Origin: Bombus terrestris
Lineage: Eukaryota; Arthropoda; Insecta; Hymenoptera; Apidae
NCBI RefSeq assembly: GCF_910591885.1
Contig: NC_063275.1
Span: 22,742,501 to 22,806,500, forward strand
DNA: 64,000 bases
Reading direction: 5' to 3'
Shown here: positions 49,001 through 54,622 of the stretch, piece after piece
Layout: each line of letters begins with the position of its first letter
Numbering within the stretch: position 1 is the first letter of the stretch
The notes under the pieces: model-generated
What the model was told of the DNA's origin: nothing
Seen by the model: the letters and a program-made list of their open reading frames with translations, nothing else
The model's database searches: none
Translations under genes and position numbers: made by a program

Positions 49001-49660
49001 AAGGATCATATTTAGGCTAAAGATTTTTATGAATTTTTAACAAATGCAACCCTTCTGCGTTCTTTGAATTATTTTCCACCGAACTATGTTTCTCTATTGT
49101 TAGAATATTTCTTAAACCAGAAGAGGAATCGTTATTGATCTGTATCGTGATTTTTGATTCTGGTATTAAAAAAATTTCCTTGAAACATCGAGAAAGGAAA
49201 CATCTCAAAAACGAGATTGTGTCGTAAAGAATTCAAAAATTCAAAATAATGTACTCGTTATGAAGTTTAATAGACAAAATTCGATAGAAAGAAATCTCTA
49301 CCTTAAATTCCATTTTTTTACTTATATTCATCGAAATACAAAATTGCATAAACGTTTGCAGTCTGATCTTAACGAACTAAGGATGTTTGGTTATTACCAA
49401 ACTATCGAAATTCGTCACAAGGTTAGCGAAATCTTATAATTAGAATATCTATGTTACAAAGTTCGAAGACACCGAAAGAAAATATACCGAACGTTATGGA
49501 GCACGAAATTAAACTTACAGTTCGAATCGTAGTTCGTCGAAAACGTCGGACCACCGTAATTTCGGTTCCACGACGATGTCTTCGCCGACGCGTCCTTGAA
49601 CCGGAAGGACTTGGTCCGGCTCCAGCCATCGCGGCGGTCCTTTGGCTTTCGTCGTTTGAT
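960..49660 (-). CDS. Segment B: giant titin/obscurin-superfamily muscle protein, partial at both ends
   Basis: Twenty-five exons keep one open frame through every junction and give about 8663 residues. The order is seven Ig domains, an acidic linker, a 20.8-kb exon of helical and repeat sequence, four Ig, a Ser-rich linker, FN3, three Ig and half of an eighth. The Ig domains are I-set, with W-x-K-D-G and D-x-G-x-Y-x-C signatures. Such proteins scaffold thick filaments or M/Z bands. The 3' part, which might hold a kinase, lies beyond position 1, and the true 5' end is not established. Strn-Mlck, Unc-89 and TTN-1-type titin are the ortholog candidates; I could not decide between them. It may be continuous with segment A, whose exon 8 phase fits. 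Confidence 0.88.
1183..1434 (-). CDS. Segment B exon 24, Ig 14 second half and linker
   Basis: HRDGIRLRPSRRAVMTLNHD, RDAGIYCCTATNEVGFAETS, then an acidic Thr-rich linker ending VSTPDI. Donor GTAAGT in phase 2. Confidence 0.9.
1435..2008 (-). other. Intron 23
   Basis: AT-rich GT-AG intron with an A-rich tract on the + strand near 1800-1822. Nothing else seen. Confidence 0.75.
2009..2279 (-). CDS. Segment B exon 23, end of Ig 13 and first half of Ig 14
   Basis: FYTLEIIHSMLEDSGCYMVM then AKNASGSVSC complete Ig 13. IAPEFLCGLDAVYTAKLGGD to VGIVW begins Ig 14. Donor GTAAAT in phase 2. Confidence 0.88.
2355..2518 (-). CDS. Segment B exon 22, Ig 13 first half
   Basis: Short GLGDETEDR linker, then PPQFTMRVRDRRVQASFPVR and LTCQVTGYPAPEVTWYKDAE. 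The acceptor CGCAG has a weak pyrimidine tract but restores the frame from phase 2. Donor GTAAAT. Confidence 0.88.
2519..3134 (-). other. Intron 21
   Basis: AT-rich GT-AG intron. Nothing else seen. Confidence 0.75.
3135..3388 (-). CDS. Segment B exon 21, Ig 12 body
   Basis: KVDIKWYHESMEIDPNG and IDSGRYVCEAGNSIGKVSS finish Ig 12, followed by a charged linker (IIEADEKLRSR). Leaves in phase 2 at GTATGA. Confidence 0.9.
3389..4015 (-). other. Intron 20, GC-AG type
   Basis: Begins GCAAGTGCG and ends TTGTAG. The GC start is the only one that joins exons 20 and 21 in frame. Confidence 0.7.
4016..4237 (-). CDS. Segment B exon 20, FN3 second half and start of Ig 12
   Basis: LKPGGEYKFQVTPRNRYGWG closes the FN3. 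LPEFTKILPGQLKVLEGATV with KLECE begins Ig 12. The best in-frame junction to exon 21 uses a GC donor (GAG then GCAAGT), which matches the consensus of minor GC-AG introns; the nearby GT would shift the frame into a stop. Confidence 0.85.
4238..5041 (-). other. Intron 19
   Basis: AT-rich 804-nt intron. Nothing else seen. Confidence 0.75.
5042..5205 (-). CDS. Segment B exon 19, FN3 first half
   Basis: VPGPITSEPVVVDGGKNWLS, LSWGKAERRGPAPVIAYKVD and W-L-L follow the FN3 B-C strand pattern. Ends in phase 0 at GTATCG. Confidence 0.88.
5206..8839 (-). other. Intron 18, 3.6 kb
   Basis: Long AT-rich intron. It holds a T-rich simple tract (6720-6762) and an 11-bp inverted pair ACACTTGGCCC / GGGCCAAGTGT near 7469 and 8113. 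An 82-codon frame near 8192-8440 shows no recognisable protein. Confidence 0.7.
6720..6762. repeat. Poly-T/pyrimidine tract
   Basis: A run of T with scattered C, ending in about 18 consecutive T. Simple-sequence DNA inside intron 18. Confidence 0.8.
8840..8960 (-). CDS. Segment B exon 18, Ser-rich linker
   Basis: Forty residues, VKQRARSLTPDWSTLSSRTE then TGSCIGLSSESRDED, ending LPYVK. It has a possible RARS-x-T phosphosite and links Ig 11 to the FN3 domain across a 3.6-kb intron. Donor GTAAGA in phase 1. Confidence 0.8.
9039..9211 (-). CDS. Segment B exon 17, Ig 11 second half
   Basis: VTWMKGLKDITDG, then VRLTLKRVVPSDEGTYCILL and KNRYGC. Enters in phase 1, ends in phase 0 at GTAAAT. Confidence 0.9.
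9212..9596 (-). other. Intron 16
   Basis: 385-nt intron, two thirds of it occupied by the piggyBac-type element at 9325-9578. Confidence 0.75.
9325..9578. mobile_element. piggyBac-type MITE
   Basis: A 254-bp segment flanked by TTAA on both sides (9321-9324 and 9579-9582). It starts CACTAGAAC and ends ATTCTTAGTG, short imperfect terminal inverted repeats of piggyBac type. Subterminal inverted motifs AACCAGTGAATATGACTGGT and AACCAGTCATTTTGACTG lie inside. It has no coding capacity. Confidence 0.75.
9597..9926 (-). CDS. Segment B exon 16, Ig 10 body and start of Ig 11
   Basis: VPAPEVRWFRGERREP and EKGTYICRAINAYGHVDS finish Ig 10. After a short linker, PAMFVSRPSEKSITVTAGED begins Ig 11. Donor GTAAGA. 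Confidence 0.9.
9927..10448 (-). other. Intron 15
   Basis: AT-rich 522-nt intron. Nothing else seen. Confidence 0.75.
10449..10598 (-). CDS. Segment B exon 15, linker and start of Ig 10
   Basis: Charged helix-like linker ERERRIVAKHEKSFDDYFNI, then RPRFSSYLSDYSVPKGGTIA and LQVEVKG, the first Ig strands. Donor GTATTA in phase 1. Confidence 0.85.
10673..10921 (-). CDS. Segment B exon 14, Ig 9
   Basis: Ig with LILECRVRGHPIPIISWLKD and DSGRYTCRAMNDLRTEE. Phase 1 at both ends, donor GTAATC. Confidence 0.92.
10922..11527 (-). other. Intron 13
   Basis: AT-rich 606-nt intron. Nothing else seen. Confidence 0.75.
11528..11882 (-). CDS. Segment B exon 13, Ig 8 and start of Ig 9
   Basis: Complete I-set Ig: PSFCTRLTNRTVGVGMRTRL, HPEPRVYWTKDGEKL and DSGLYTCVAENIHG. 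It ends PPTFTRSIKG, the next Ig lead. Donor GTATGT in phase 1. Confidence 0.92.
12046..12600 (-). other. Giant exon region f: Arg/Ser/Tyr-rich tail
   Basis: About 185 residues. It contains RHDSGFDSGLSS (a DSG-x-x-S motif at 12406-12423), DRYYYDTGTYYRRRRKR and a Ser/Thr-rich end leading to IYLPPIKDE at the donor. It is probably disordered and phosphorylated. Confidence 0.7.
12046..32828 (-). CDS. Segment B exon 12, 20.8-kb exon of helical repeats and charged helix
   Basis: Enters from a TTATAG acceptor in phase 1 and leaves in phase 0 at GTAAGA, with no stop in 6927 codons. From the N-terminal side it has a Ser/Lys linker, degenerate Leu/Pro helical repeats, 21 copies of a 43-residue EVK-rich unit, a Glu-rich bridge, about eight ~198-residue helical super-repeats, a ~1150-residue ER/K-rich segment with a 15-residue period, and an Arg/Ser/Tyr tail. 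An open frame this long and the in-frame splice sites at both ends show one true exon. It likely makes a long extended or elastic rod between two Ig arrays; that role is inference. Confidence 0.93.
12600..16130 (-). repeat. Giant exon region e: ER/K-rich charged helix with 15-residue period
   Basis: Roughly 1150 residues almost wholly Glu, Lys, Arg, Gln and Ala with one Leu per unit. Between about 13540 and 15960 a 45-nt unit (AEKLKQEEERKKKEE) recurs about fifty times, with occasional 7-8-residue deletions (EERKKKEEAERKKKEEAEKL). Toward 12600 it becomes Arg-rich and non-periodic. Composition and i to i+4 Glu/Lys pairing suggest a single alpha-helix rather than a heptad coiled coil. Confidence 0.85.
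16140..23400 (-). repeat. Giant exon region d: ~198-residue helical super-repeats
   Basis: A composite unit of four helical pieces: P-I-Q-x-L-R-E-T-I-x-K-I-E-E, then L-I-x-P-L-x-x-L-E-x-S-L, then P-V-L-E-E-L-Q-K-S-I-x-x-I-Q-E-Q, then L-x-S-V-A-A-I-Q with A-F-A-K-S-V-E-E-x-x-E-K-C. The last signature recurs about every 595 nt (near 22090, 21510, 20890, 20300, 19720, 19115, 18535 and 17925), giving eight copies. It is flanked by looser copies toward 16140. Confidence 0.8.
23400..24330 (-). other. Giant exon region c-d: Glu-rich bridge
   Basis: About 310 residues dominated by Glu, Lys, Val and Thr, including decayed relatives of the 43-residue unit close to the array (VEEEVEVLKEMKEEAAM). There is no fixed period. 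Confidence 0.65.
24330..27030 (-). repeat. Giant exon region c: 21 tandem copies of a 43-residue EVK-rich unit
   Basis: The period is 129 nt. The unit reads roughly EEKAKALEVTEEEKIKVQIM followed by GTEKVETLEEVTEGKVELLG and GT plus T or I. I counted 21 units by their KVELL or KVEPL signature. Central copies are almost identical and edge copies have diverged. It is rich in Glu, Val, Lys and Thr but nearly proline-free, so it resembles PEVK only in part. Confidence 0.92.
27360..31945 (-). repeat. Giant exon region b: degenerate helical repeats
   Basis: About 1530 residues of recurring ~30-50-residue helical units with the pattern P-L-x-x-L-x-x-x-L-x-x-I/V. It is interrupted near 29600-29700 by a Lys-rich stretch (KKKAKREAEKLIPKKEEPKK). 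The units are too diverged to count exactly by eye. Confidence 0.7.
31945..32828 (-). other. Giant exon region a: Ser/Lys/acidic linker
   Basis: About 295 residues with no helical repeat. They include an SSSSSKSEKSEKSHK stretch, PFSPVSPMSPVSS and a basic KKKKHRKKKHKREK cluster. The SP sites could be targets of proline-directed kinases. Confidence 0.75.
32829..33436 (-). other. Intron 11, upstream of the giant exon
   Basis: AT-rich 608-nt intron. Nothing else seen. Confidence 0.75.
33437..33721 (-). CDS. Segment B exon 11, acidic linker
   Basis: About 95 residues with no Ig signature. It is acidic and predicted to be partly ordered: GEVSFSFDGKEVSVSLYETP is strand-like and LTEEEALQIVEMYADQLSEH looks like an amphipathic helix. 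It is a small conserved-looking module before the coiled region, and I do not recognise it. Confidence 0.82.
33851..34187 (-). CDS. Segment B exon 10, end of Ig 6 and whole Ig 7 (A-type)
   Basis: AEWKCVASNDHGQSV closes Ig 6. PKHYKKPKFLESLRAILSEE through YTCEATNCMGTVSS is a complete A-type Ig. Leaves in phase 1 at GTATCC. Confidence 0.92.
34285..34421 (-). CDS. Segment B exon 9, Ig 6 middle
   Basis: Encodes PEPSLAWYRDDQPVEESEKY and LGTCHLDVQKLEFLDQ. The B-type pattern matches exon 6. Donor GTGAGT in phase 0. Confidence 0.88.
34452..35030. repeat. Diverged tandem duplication split by a mariner element
   Basis: Arms at about 34452-34612 and 34870-35030 share runs such as GAAAGTCGTACAGAATTTAC versus GAAAGTCATACAGAATTGAC and GTAACTTGAAATTC versus GTAACGTGAAATTC. 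Both are on the same strand. The mariner element sits between them. Confidence 0.65.
34622..34835. mobile_element. Mariner-derived MITE, 214 bp
   Basis: Flanked by TA on each side. The left end TTAAGTTGTCCGAAAAGTTT and the right end, reversed, TTAGGTTGTCCGGAAAGTGT are imperfect inverted repeats of mariner type. The interior has no transposase frame. Confidence 0.8.
35107..35304 (-). CDS. Segment B exon 8, end of Ig 5 and start of Ig 6
   Basis: Begins GSYCCIARNCMGEAKSTAEL (end of the A-type Ig), then an acidic linker, then PPIFIKGLRSCEARINEDF (start of the B-type Ig). Donor GTAATT in phase 1. Confidence 0.9.
35388..35570 (-). CDS. Segment B exon 7, Ig 5 first part (A-type)
   Basis: Reads PKNYRKPRFMESLKAVL, SFECKVVGFPTPLLRWFKDG and LKPGDVYQL. 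It is close to the equivalent parts of Ig 3 and Ig 7, showing internal duplication. Donor GTATCG in phase 1. Confidence 0.9.
35571..35948 (-). other. Intron 6
   Basis: 378-nt intron carrying the collapsed mariner remnant at 35701-35777. Nothing else seen. Confidence 0.75.
35701..35777. mobile_element. Collapsed mariner remnant (TIR hairpin)
   Basis: Left GGCAACTAAATGATTGCGGA and right TCCGCAATCACTTAGTTGCC are inverted copies with one mismatch around a ~23-bp loop. The right outer end continues AACCCAA next to TA. This is a mariner end pair with almost all internal sequence lost. Confidence 0.8.
35949..36161 (-). CDS. Segment B exon 6, Ig 4 body (B-type)
   Basis: Encodes WPKAITWYNKEGRIEPSEKY and DEGEWKCVATS, completing Ig 4. 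Acceptor GACAG and strong donor GTAAGT, phase 1 at both ends. Confidence 0.9.
36403..36547 (-). CDS. Segment B exon 5, linker and start of Ig 4
   Basis: A Gly/Ser/Pro linker (GKGSREGSLKPADSLTPSG) followed by LPTFTKILQDECCRIGDT and LRLSCQ, the opening strands of a B-type Ig. Donor GTATAA in phase 1. Confidence 0.88.
36728..36978 (-). CDS. Segment B exon 4, Ig 3 (A-type)
   Basis: One-exon Ig with VPKAYKRPEFVEELRALL, SLECKVVGVPTPVLRWFKDD and YTCEAVNCMG. It shares the KP-F-x-E-x-L-x-A-x-L lead and NCMG motif with Ig 5 and Ig 7. Donor GTAAGC. Confidence 0.92.
36979..37728 (-). other. Intron 3
   Basis: 750-nt AT-rich intron. Nothing else seen. Confidence 0.75.
37729..37909 (-). CDS. Segment B exon 3, Ig 2 second half
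   Basis: Begins ITWHRNAEPV (Trp strand) and ends with DEGHWTCMAENRGG and SRLTVIG. Enters in phase 0 and leaves in phase 1 at GTAAGA. Confidence 0.88.
37910..40405 (-). other. Intron 2, 2.5 kb
   Basis: Contains the ~30-bp degenerate repeat at 38117-38222 and a GC- and CpG-richer patch at about 39180-39560, which could be regulatory. No exon was recognised. Confidence 0.65.
38117..38222. repeat. Degenerate ~30-bp tandem repeat
   Basis: About four copies of a unit like AATCCTCTGTAATCAATA plus a CTA-rich spacer, at intervals of roughly 29-31 bp. Confidence 0.65.
40406..40703 (-). CDS. Segment B exon 2, end of Ig 1 and start of Ig 2
   Basis: Acceptor TTGTAG, donor GTAATC. Encodes VVQLTLKQSQKDDTGHYALVATRV, the Ig E-F-G strands with Ala in place of the usual Cys. 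After a short linker comes DPPVFLRRLTDLAVKVGTRTRF, the start of Ig 2. Confidence 0.82.
40990..41375. mobile_element. Palindromic CAGGGTG-ended element interrupted by mariner
   Basis: Begins CAGGGTGAACC and ends GGCCCACCCTG, flanked by CATA on both sides (40986-40989 and 41376-41379). The arms share an inverted TAGTTTCGATTTCGTTGA. Removing the inner mariner leaves about 170 bp. The superfamily is unknown to me; a 4-bp target duplication is only suggested. Confidence 0.65.
41055..41269. mobile_element. Internally deleted mariner, 215 bp, perfect 26-bp TIRs
   Basis: Perfect inverted repeats 41055-41080 and 41244-41269 (beginning TTAGGTCATCCCATAAGTTC) with TA on both sides. The + strand interior still encodes RNNDKWEEVVQREGDYIFS then stop, which resembles the C-terminal end of mariner transposases (W-x-x-V-V and G-x-Y). 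It is non-autonomous. Confidence 0.9.
46388..46412. repeat. Purine-rich (GA) tract
   Basis: GAGAGAGAGAGAGAAAAAGA on the + strand in a CpG-rich intronic patch. In insects GA repeats can bind GAGA-type factors; no function is shown here. Confidence 0.5.
48221..48525. repeat. Degenerate ~65-bp tandem repeat
   Basis: About five diverged copies each containing AAATTGG-x-GAAAAATT followed by a pyrimidine-rich TTCTCTTTCGTTT-like part. Confidence 0.5.
49519..49660 (-). CDS. Segment B exon 1, first half of Ig 1
   Basis: Acceptor TTACAG, donor GTAAGT in phase 2. The chosen frame reads GPPRWLEPDQVLPVQGRVGE and continues across an 8.8-kb intron into LRGDVPIPSDRYRV, completing an Ig-like fold. All three frames are open here, so the choice rests on this continuity. 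It enters in phase 1, like the end of exon A8. Confidence 0.65.
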
Positions 49661-51011
49661 CTGTAACGAATTGTATAATGAAATTGTATAATGTGCCGTT
49701 ACTAACGCGACTATGAAAATACAGCTTGAACGAATGACAACGTTTACGCGTGGAACGAGACGCGTTCCAATCGAAAAGCACGTGACACGATATCGTCATA
49801 ACGTTATTCCGTTAAACCGCAGGCGAAAATCTATTATTCGCGAACGGTACTTGGTATTTTTGCTTTCACGTGGTATCAAAAATGGCTACTGAATCAGTAG
49901 TGTACGTTATACAGTAGGTCACGACAGAAATTTCTTACTAATATATTATTTTTATATAATAATATATTATTTTATAAAATGTCTTGAAAAATATCATGAG
50001 CAGTGTAGTTAGACGTAATTATTATGACGTAATTATTACAAATGTATGCTTCAAAGAGATAAAAAATTTAAACGATTCATTGTTTGGTATATTGTAAAAT
50101 TACTATACCTAGGGACTAATTATGTGTTTAAGTACAGCAGTTACAGTGCTAGACATACGTATAGAGACAGTTGATCGTTTACATTCACTGGAAAAGTCTA
50201 ATGAGTTATACTTTATTTTGTATTTTAGATCATAATGCACGTAGAAAGTACCAAGAGCGTAAATTAATTCACTGTAATTTTCCATAAAATCGCACTTTGC
50301 ATTTATCGTTATACAAAATTTATTACATTCTTTCGAATCGTGAAAATATATCGCGGCAGAGAATAAATTTATAATATTATAATTTAATTGATTGGGAAAC
50401 CAAAGGCACGATAGTTTTGATAGTTGAAATACATGAGAAAATCTACGTTGTCAGAACATTGACGTTCATCGCTGTAAGAAATTTACTTCACTGATTACGC
50501 CGAATATGATGCCAACGAAAAGAAAAATAATAAATTTAAATAACAAGATAAGTAAAAGATATAAAAACAGTAAAAAGCATTGAATTTGTACAAAATATCA
50601 ATAAGTGTCCTAATACTTTCGACCGGTGGTGTAAATATAGATACCTGAGTGGAGAAAGCAACCAAGATAGAAACCGCCTAAGAAAATAAAACGAGAGTCA
50701 ACATCAAATCTTTGCTATAATAAATTTATTTCTCCATCTCCATGTTCGCAAGTCTCTTTGGTAATTTCCACCGCGAGAGGCAATTTCGCTCGCGTGTGTC
50801 TCCATCGAACTCGACAGGTAACAGGTAAATAAATACATTAAAAAATAAACATGGCGCGACTGTTTCGGACACTTGGTTTCGTTCCCAACACTACATCGAC
50901 AAAAATTTTCTCAAACTATTTCATGGTCCGATCTCTTCCACGCTACGATTAAAGTTGATTTTTACTCTTATTTTTAACGCGGATTTCGTTCTCGTAAACG
51001 CGTGTTATTAC

Positions 51012-51114
51012 CGGTCCCTGGAGTACGCGGCACGCATAAATCCCGACTCTGCCGCCAGCCTCTGTCGGGACCACCAATCTCGAGATTTTTATGTAACAGC
51101 GATCGCGAAACAAC
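51012..51114 (-). CDS. Possible Ig-domain exon upstream of segment B
   Basis: Between acceptor TTGTAG and donor GTAATA the frame reads LFRDRCYIKISRLVV then GRVGIYACRVLQGP. This resembles Ig E-F strands with the G-x-Y-x-C signature. It enters in phase 2 and leaves in phase 0, which does not match exon 49519-49660 directly, so another exon or a different donor would be needed. It could be chance. Confidence 0.25.
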
Positions 51115-51229
51115 CTACAAACGATGTTAAACGCGTCTACGTTGCTCACGCGCGAACGAGCCTCCACCTGGCACCCAGCAGAAAGATTCAACGACCAGCG
51201 ATCTAAACAAATTTCGTCACTGAACGTCA

Positions 51230-51945
51230 TCGATCGAAGAGGATCCACGTTTTTACCGAAACTTAACGAACCGAGAAGTTTATCGAAGCTTTGTTGATTC
51301 TTCCCATCCGGACGCATTTCTCCACCCTCACGATCGTCCACAACTTTAAACCTTTTCACACGTTCTTCGCGTAAGTTTCACCGAATCTTCCCATCACAAT
51401 CTCCATTTTTGTCCATTCACATTTCGAAAGATAGTAACGAGACGTAATTTTTATTCCTTTTTAATACCATTCCATATCGGTTCTCTCGAGATCTTCAGCA
51501 ACTTCAAACCTTTTCACGCGTTCGCCACGCGAGGTTCATCGAATTTTCCGTTCACCAATTTTTACGAGTTTCAACAGGTACAAATTTGCGTTTCGAAAAA
51601 TAAAGTAAGAACTCGGTCGAGACGATTTTAATCGTAAACTCTTTTCCCAATACTCTGGTATCGATTCTCGCGATCTCGGACAATCCTGAATCTTCTCACA
51701 CATTTCTTCAACGCGCGATTCGTCCAATGTTTCGTCCGCGGTTCCGATCTTTACCGATTCACCTTTCAAACGACAAAACGAGACGCAACTTCGTATATTT
51801 CTTTTCCTCTAAATACTCTACATCGATTCTCGTAACGTTCGACAACTTTAAAAGATTCTCGCGCGTTTCTCACGCGCGACTCATCGAACGTTTCCTTCGC
51901 AGTTTCGATTCTGACCGATTCACGTTTCGAAGATAGAGGCCACAG
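51230..51945. repeat. Decayed tandem repeat, ~155-185-bp period
   Basis: About four copies, marked by TTCGCGTAAGTTTCACCGAA (near 51366), TTCGCCACGCGAGGTTCATC (51520), CGCGCGATTCGTCC (51706) and CGCGCGACTCATCG (51865). Each follows an AACTTTAAACCTTTTCACACG-like stretch. Confidence 0.6.
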
Positions 51946-52554
51946 ACTCCTTACCTGTTAAGGTCATCTCGTCAGATGATACGAAAACCGATTCTTCCTC
52001 GCATTGACATCACTCGCGGAAGAGAGCACGCAGCACGTCGCGTTCGATTCGAGGAAAGAGGCAACCTGCACGTTGTTCCGGTCGCGGGCTCCGGCGCCTC
52101 GACCGCCAAAGCTTCCGTTCCTCCCTCCGGCGACCTCTTCTTCACTCTGATGACCTGTGGCACAGCACACCCTGCGCCACGAAATCTGACGGCAGGAGGC
52201 CCTGCTGCGGTCTAAAATCGTCTCGACACGCCACTCTCGGCTTCGTCGTTTTAACGAAACGCGCACATGCGCCGTTTAACACGCGTTCGGCCCCAACGCC
52301 TCTTTTCTCCCTTTCTCCCCTTTCCATCGGCACGCCCCTCTATACCCCTCTTTCTTTGGCCTCCTATCTATCCCTGATGTAACCCGGCGCATCGCTGTTT
52401 TTTTATCTTTGAATAACTTGTCCCGTATCTTGCTGCGTCTTCGCCTTTCTTTTTCTTTATTATTCCTTTTCTTTAACGTCGTTCTCCCTCCTGTTTCAAT
52501 TTCATTTCGAGCGATTTATCGAGGAAAATTTGTCGTTTAGTGACGTTTTCTTGC

Positions 52555-52586
52555 GGTGTGTGAGTGTGTATGTGTACGTGTGCTTG
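52555..52586. repeat. GT-rich microsatellite
   Basis: GTGTGTGAGTGTGTATGTGT followed by ACGTGTGCTTGCG on the + strand. Confidence 0.7.
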
Positions 52587-52609
52587 CGTAGAGTAAGATT
52601 GGATGGAAA

Positions 52610-52790
52610 ATTGAAGATTCAGGTGTTGAAGATCGCTTCCGGTGTAAACGACGGACTATCGTTGCGTCTGAAATATCGAAGATTAAAATGTTGACGGTTT
52701 AAATGGTGGAGATTCAAAAATTACAGACCGAAATGTTGAAGATTTAGATATTGGAAATGAAAATATCGAACATTTAAATGTCGAAGAACA
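52610..52790. repeat. Short-period degenerate repeat
   Basis: Recurring GAAATATCGAAGATT, GAAATGTTGAAGATTT and AAAATATCGAACATTT phrases about 15-25 bp apart, decayed simple repeat. Confidence 0.5.
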
Positions 52791-54574
52791 TGCAGTCGTC
52801 GCTCGTCTGCGTTAGACCTCAGACTCGATGTTGATGCGGTGTTGTTGTGATTTCACAGTGACGATGCTACTACGTGCTAATAAATATATTGCATATGCCT
52901 TTCGATAGATTTAGGCCTGATGCAAACAAACAATGCAACATAGTTGTAATATTGCAACATTCAGGCGGTATAACTCTACGGTTACGTACTTCTAATGGAG
53001 CAAAGCTCACCAGCGATATTATTATTAGAAATAATAATTTCATTTATTTCAATGGATTTTCGACGAATGAATCTTTCAAGGCATTTTTTCGAAATTCTTG
53101 GATTTTCTGTAACACGTGGTGACTTAAAACTGTTGGTTTGTAACTTATAAGCAAGTTAGTAGGACGCTACAACAGTGTCTGTTGCTAACGTAAATCAGCA
53201 ATAACAGCAAGAAGAATGATTTATGAATCGCAAAGAGAGTGATTGACGATTACTAAGATAAAATGATCCGCTTGTTAAATAGTAGCGTATTGTTAGCGAT
53301 GAAGTGTAATGTTATCTTCAAGGAACATAGAATGTTTGGCTTAGGACATAGTATATCAATTGTCTAACGATGTAGGATGTGAATTTTATAATTTATTCCT
53401 TTACGAAGGAAATATCTATAAATTTATTATTTATTTTTCTACAAATTTTATAATTGTTCAGTAATTGTCAGTCATTGTTTGATCTACTCGATAACAAATT
53501 TTAAAGTTACGAGATTTAAATAGAAATAATGGTATTTCCATTGTCACGATTTTGATTTTAAGGCTCGCTTTTGTCTTAACGTAGAGTGTCAGAATTAGAT
53601 AAGGGACGACAGATTCTTGGCCAGCAGCGAATTGTCGTGGTCATGATTCGATGTGAAGTGGCTTTCCGCTAGATTAGTATGGTAAGCACACAGTGTACAT
53701 AAATATTTCGATGTGATAAATTTCCAATCATTGCTGGTATTTAAAAAATGACACAAAAATGTACGAATTAAAAATATTAACGTAACATACATGTACGACA
53801 ACATTCGGAAATAATTGAATTTCAAACGATGATTATATCAGTTGACTGAAATAAGAAATACATGGAATTGGATAATTGAAGAAAGAAAAGAATCGGTTTT
53901 AAATTCAACAGTTATGTACACATTTATTGCGAGTAAGAATATTCATAATAAATAGGAATAAATAATAATAACAATAATAATATACCATTATCGTTAAATA
54001 TAATCTCTTAAAATATACTATTATCTTTGGTACTCGTTTGGTATAATTCCTCAATGAAATACAACGATTGGCTCCTTAAAAGCAAGGCACCATCGATAGG
54101 TACACTTGACAGATTGCCACGATGTATCTCGAAGTCTACAAACTTAAATCAGCACGCTGCAATGACGCTGCATCGAAGGTCAGGAATTTGATCTTCGAAT
54201 AATCATCGTTCGGACTACGATCACCTTTTTGCAGCAATTTTCGCTTTCGAGAGTTGAGAATCTCTTCGATACTTTGATCTTCCGTGTATATAACAATTTT
54301 TCCTAGAACATCACTGGAATTCATTCGAATTTTTGCTTCAAACAATCCTGCAAATTTCTATTGCAAATTTCATCGTTGTTTTTCGTTCGAATCCAATCGA
54401 ATCTTATTCTAAATTTCCCATCGCGAACTGGAAACGTTTCTACGTACTTCAATAGCAGATTTTATCATTGCTCTGGTTTCGAATTCGTTCCAATTTTTAT
54501 CGCGAAGATATAGAAATTCTCGTGAATTTCTATAGCATATTTCGTCATTCCTTTGGTTCTGAATCCATTCAAAT

Positions 54575-54580
54575 TTTATT
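54575..54580 (-). terminator. Candidate polyadenylation signal for segment A
   Basis: AATAAA on the minus strand, 43 nt downstream of the segment A stop. A second AATAAA at 53923-53928 could serve a longer 3'UTR. Use of either cannot be read from the sequence. Confidence 0.45.
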
Positions 54581-54622
54581 GGAAATTTTCTGTCGCGAAG
54601 CGCACATATACAAAACAAATCA

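Larger units (their letters stand above)
40704..49518 (-). other. Intron 1 of segment B, 8.8 kb
   Basis: Longest intron in the window, splitting Ig 1. It carries nested transposable elements (40990-41375), a decayed tandem repeat (48221-48525) and CpG-rich patches near 42700-43010, 44040-44300, 45480-45620 and 46240-46760. The patches might be alternative promoters or enhancers. No convincing exon was found. Confidence 0.6.
49661..54622. other. Spacer or intron between segments A and B
   Basis: Five kilobases of AT-rich sequence with a GC-richer middle (about 50740-52350). It holds a possible Ig exon (51012-51114), a decayed ~160-bp tandem repeat, a GT-rich tract and a short-period repeat. 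Whether it is intergenic or intronic depends on whether A and B are one gene. Confidence 0.55.

Noticed and set aside
50642..50680. 33-nt micro-exon candidate between CTTAG and GTATCT
   Set aside because: Splice signals are usable but the phase works only with an unknown partner; too short to support.
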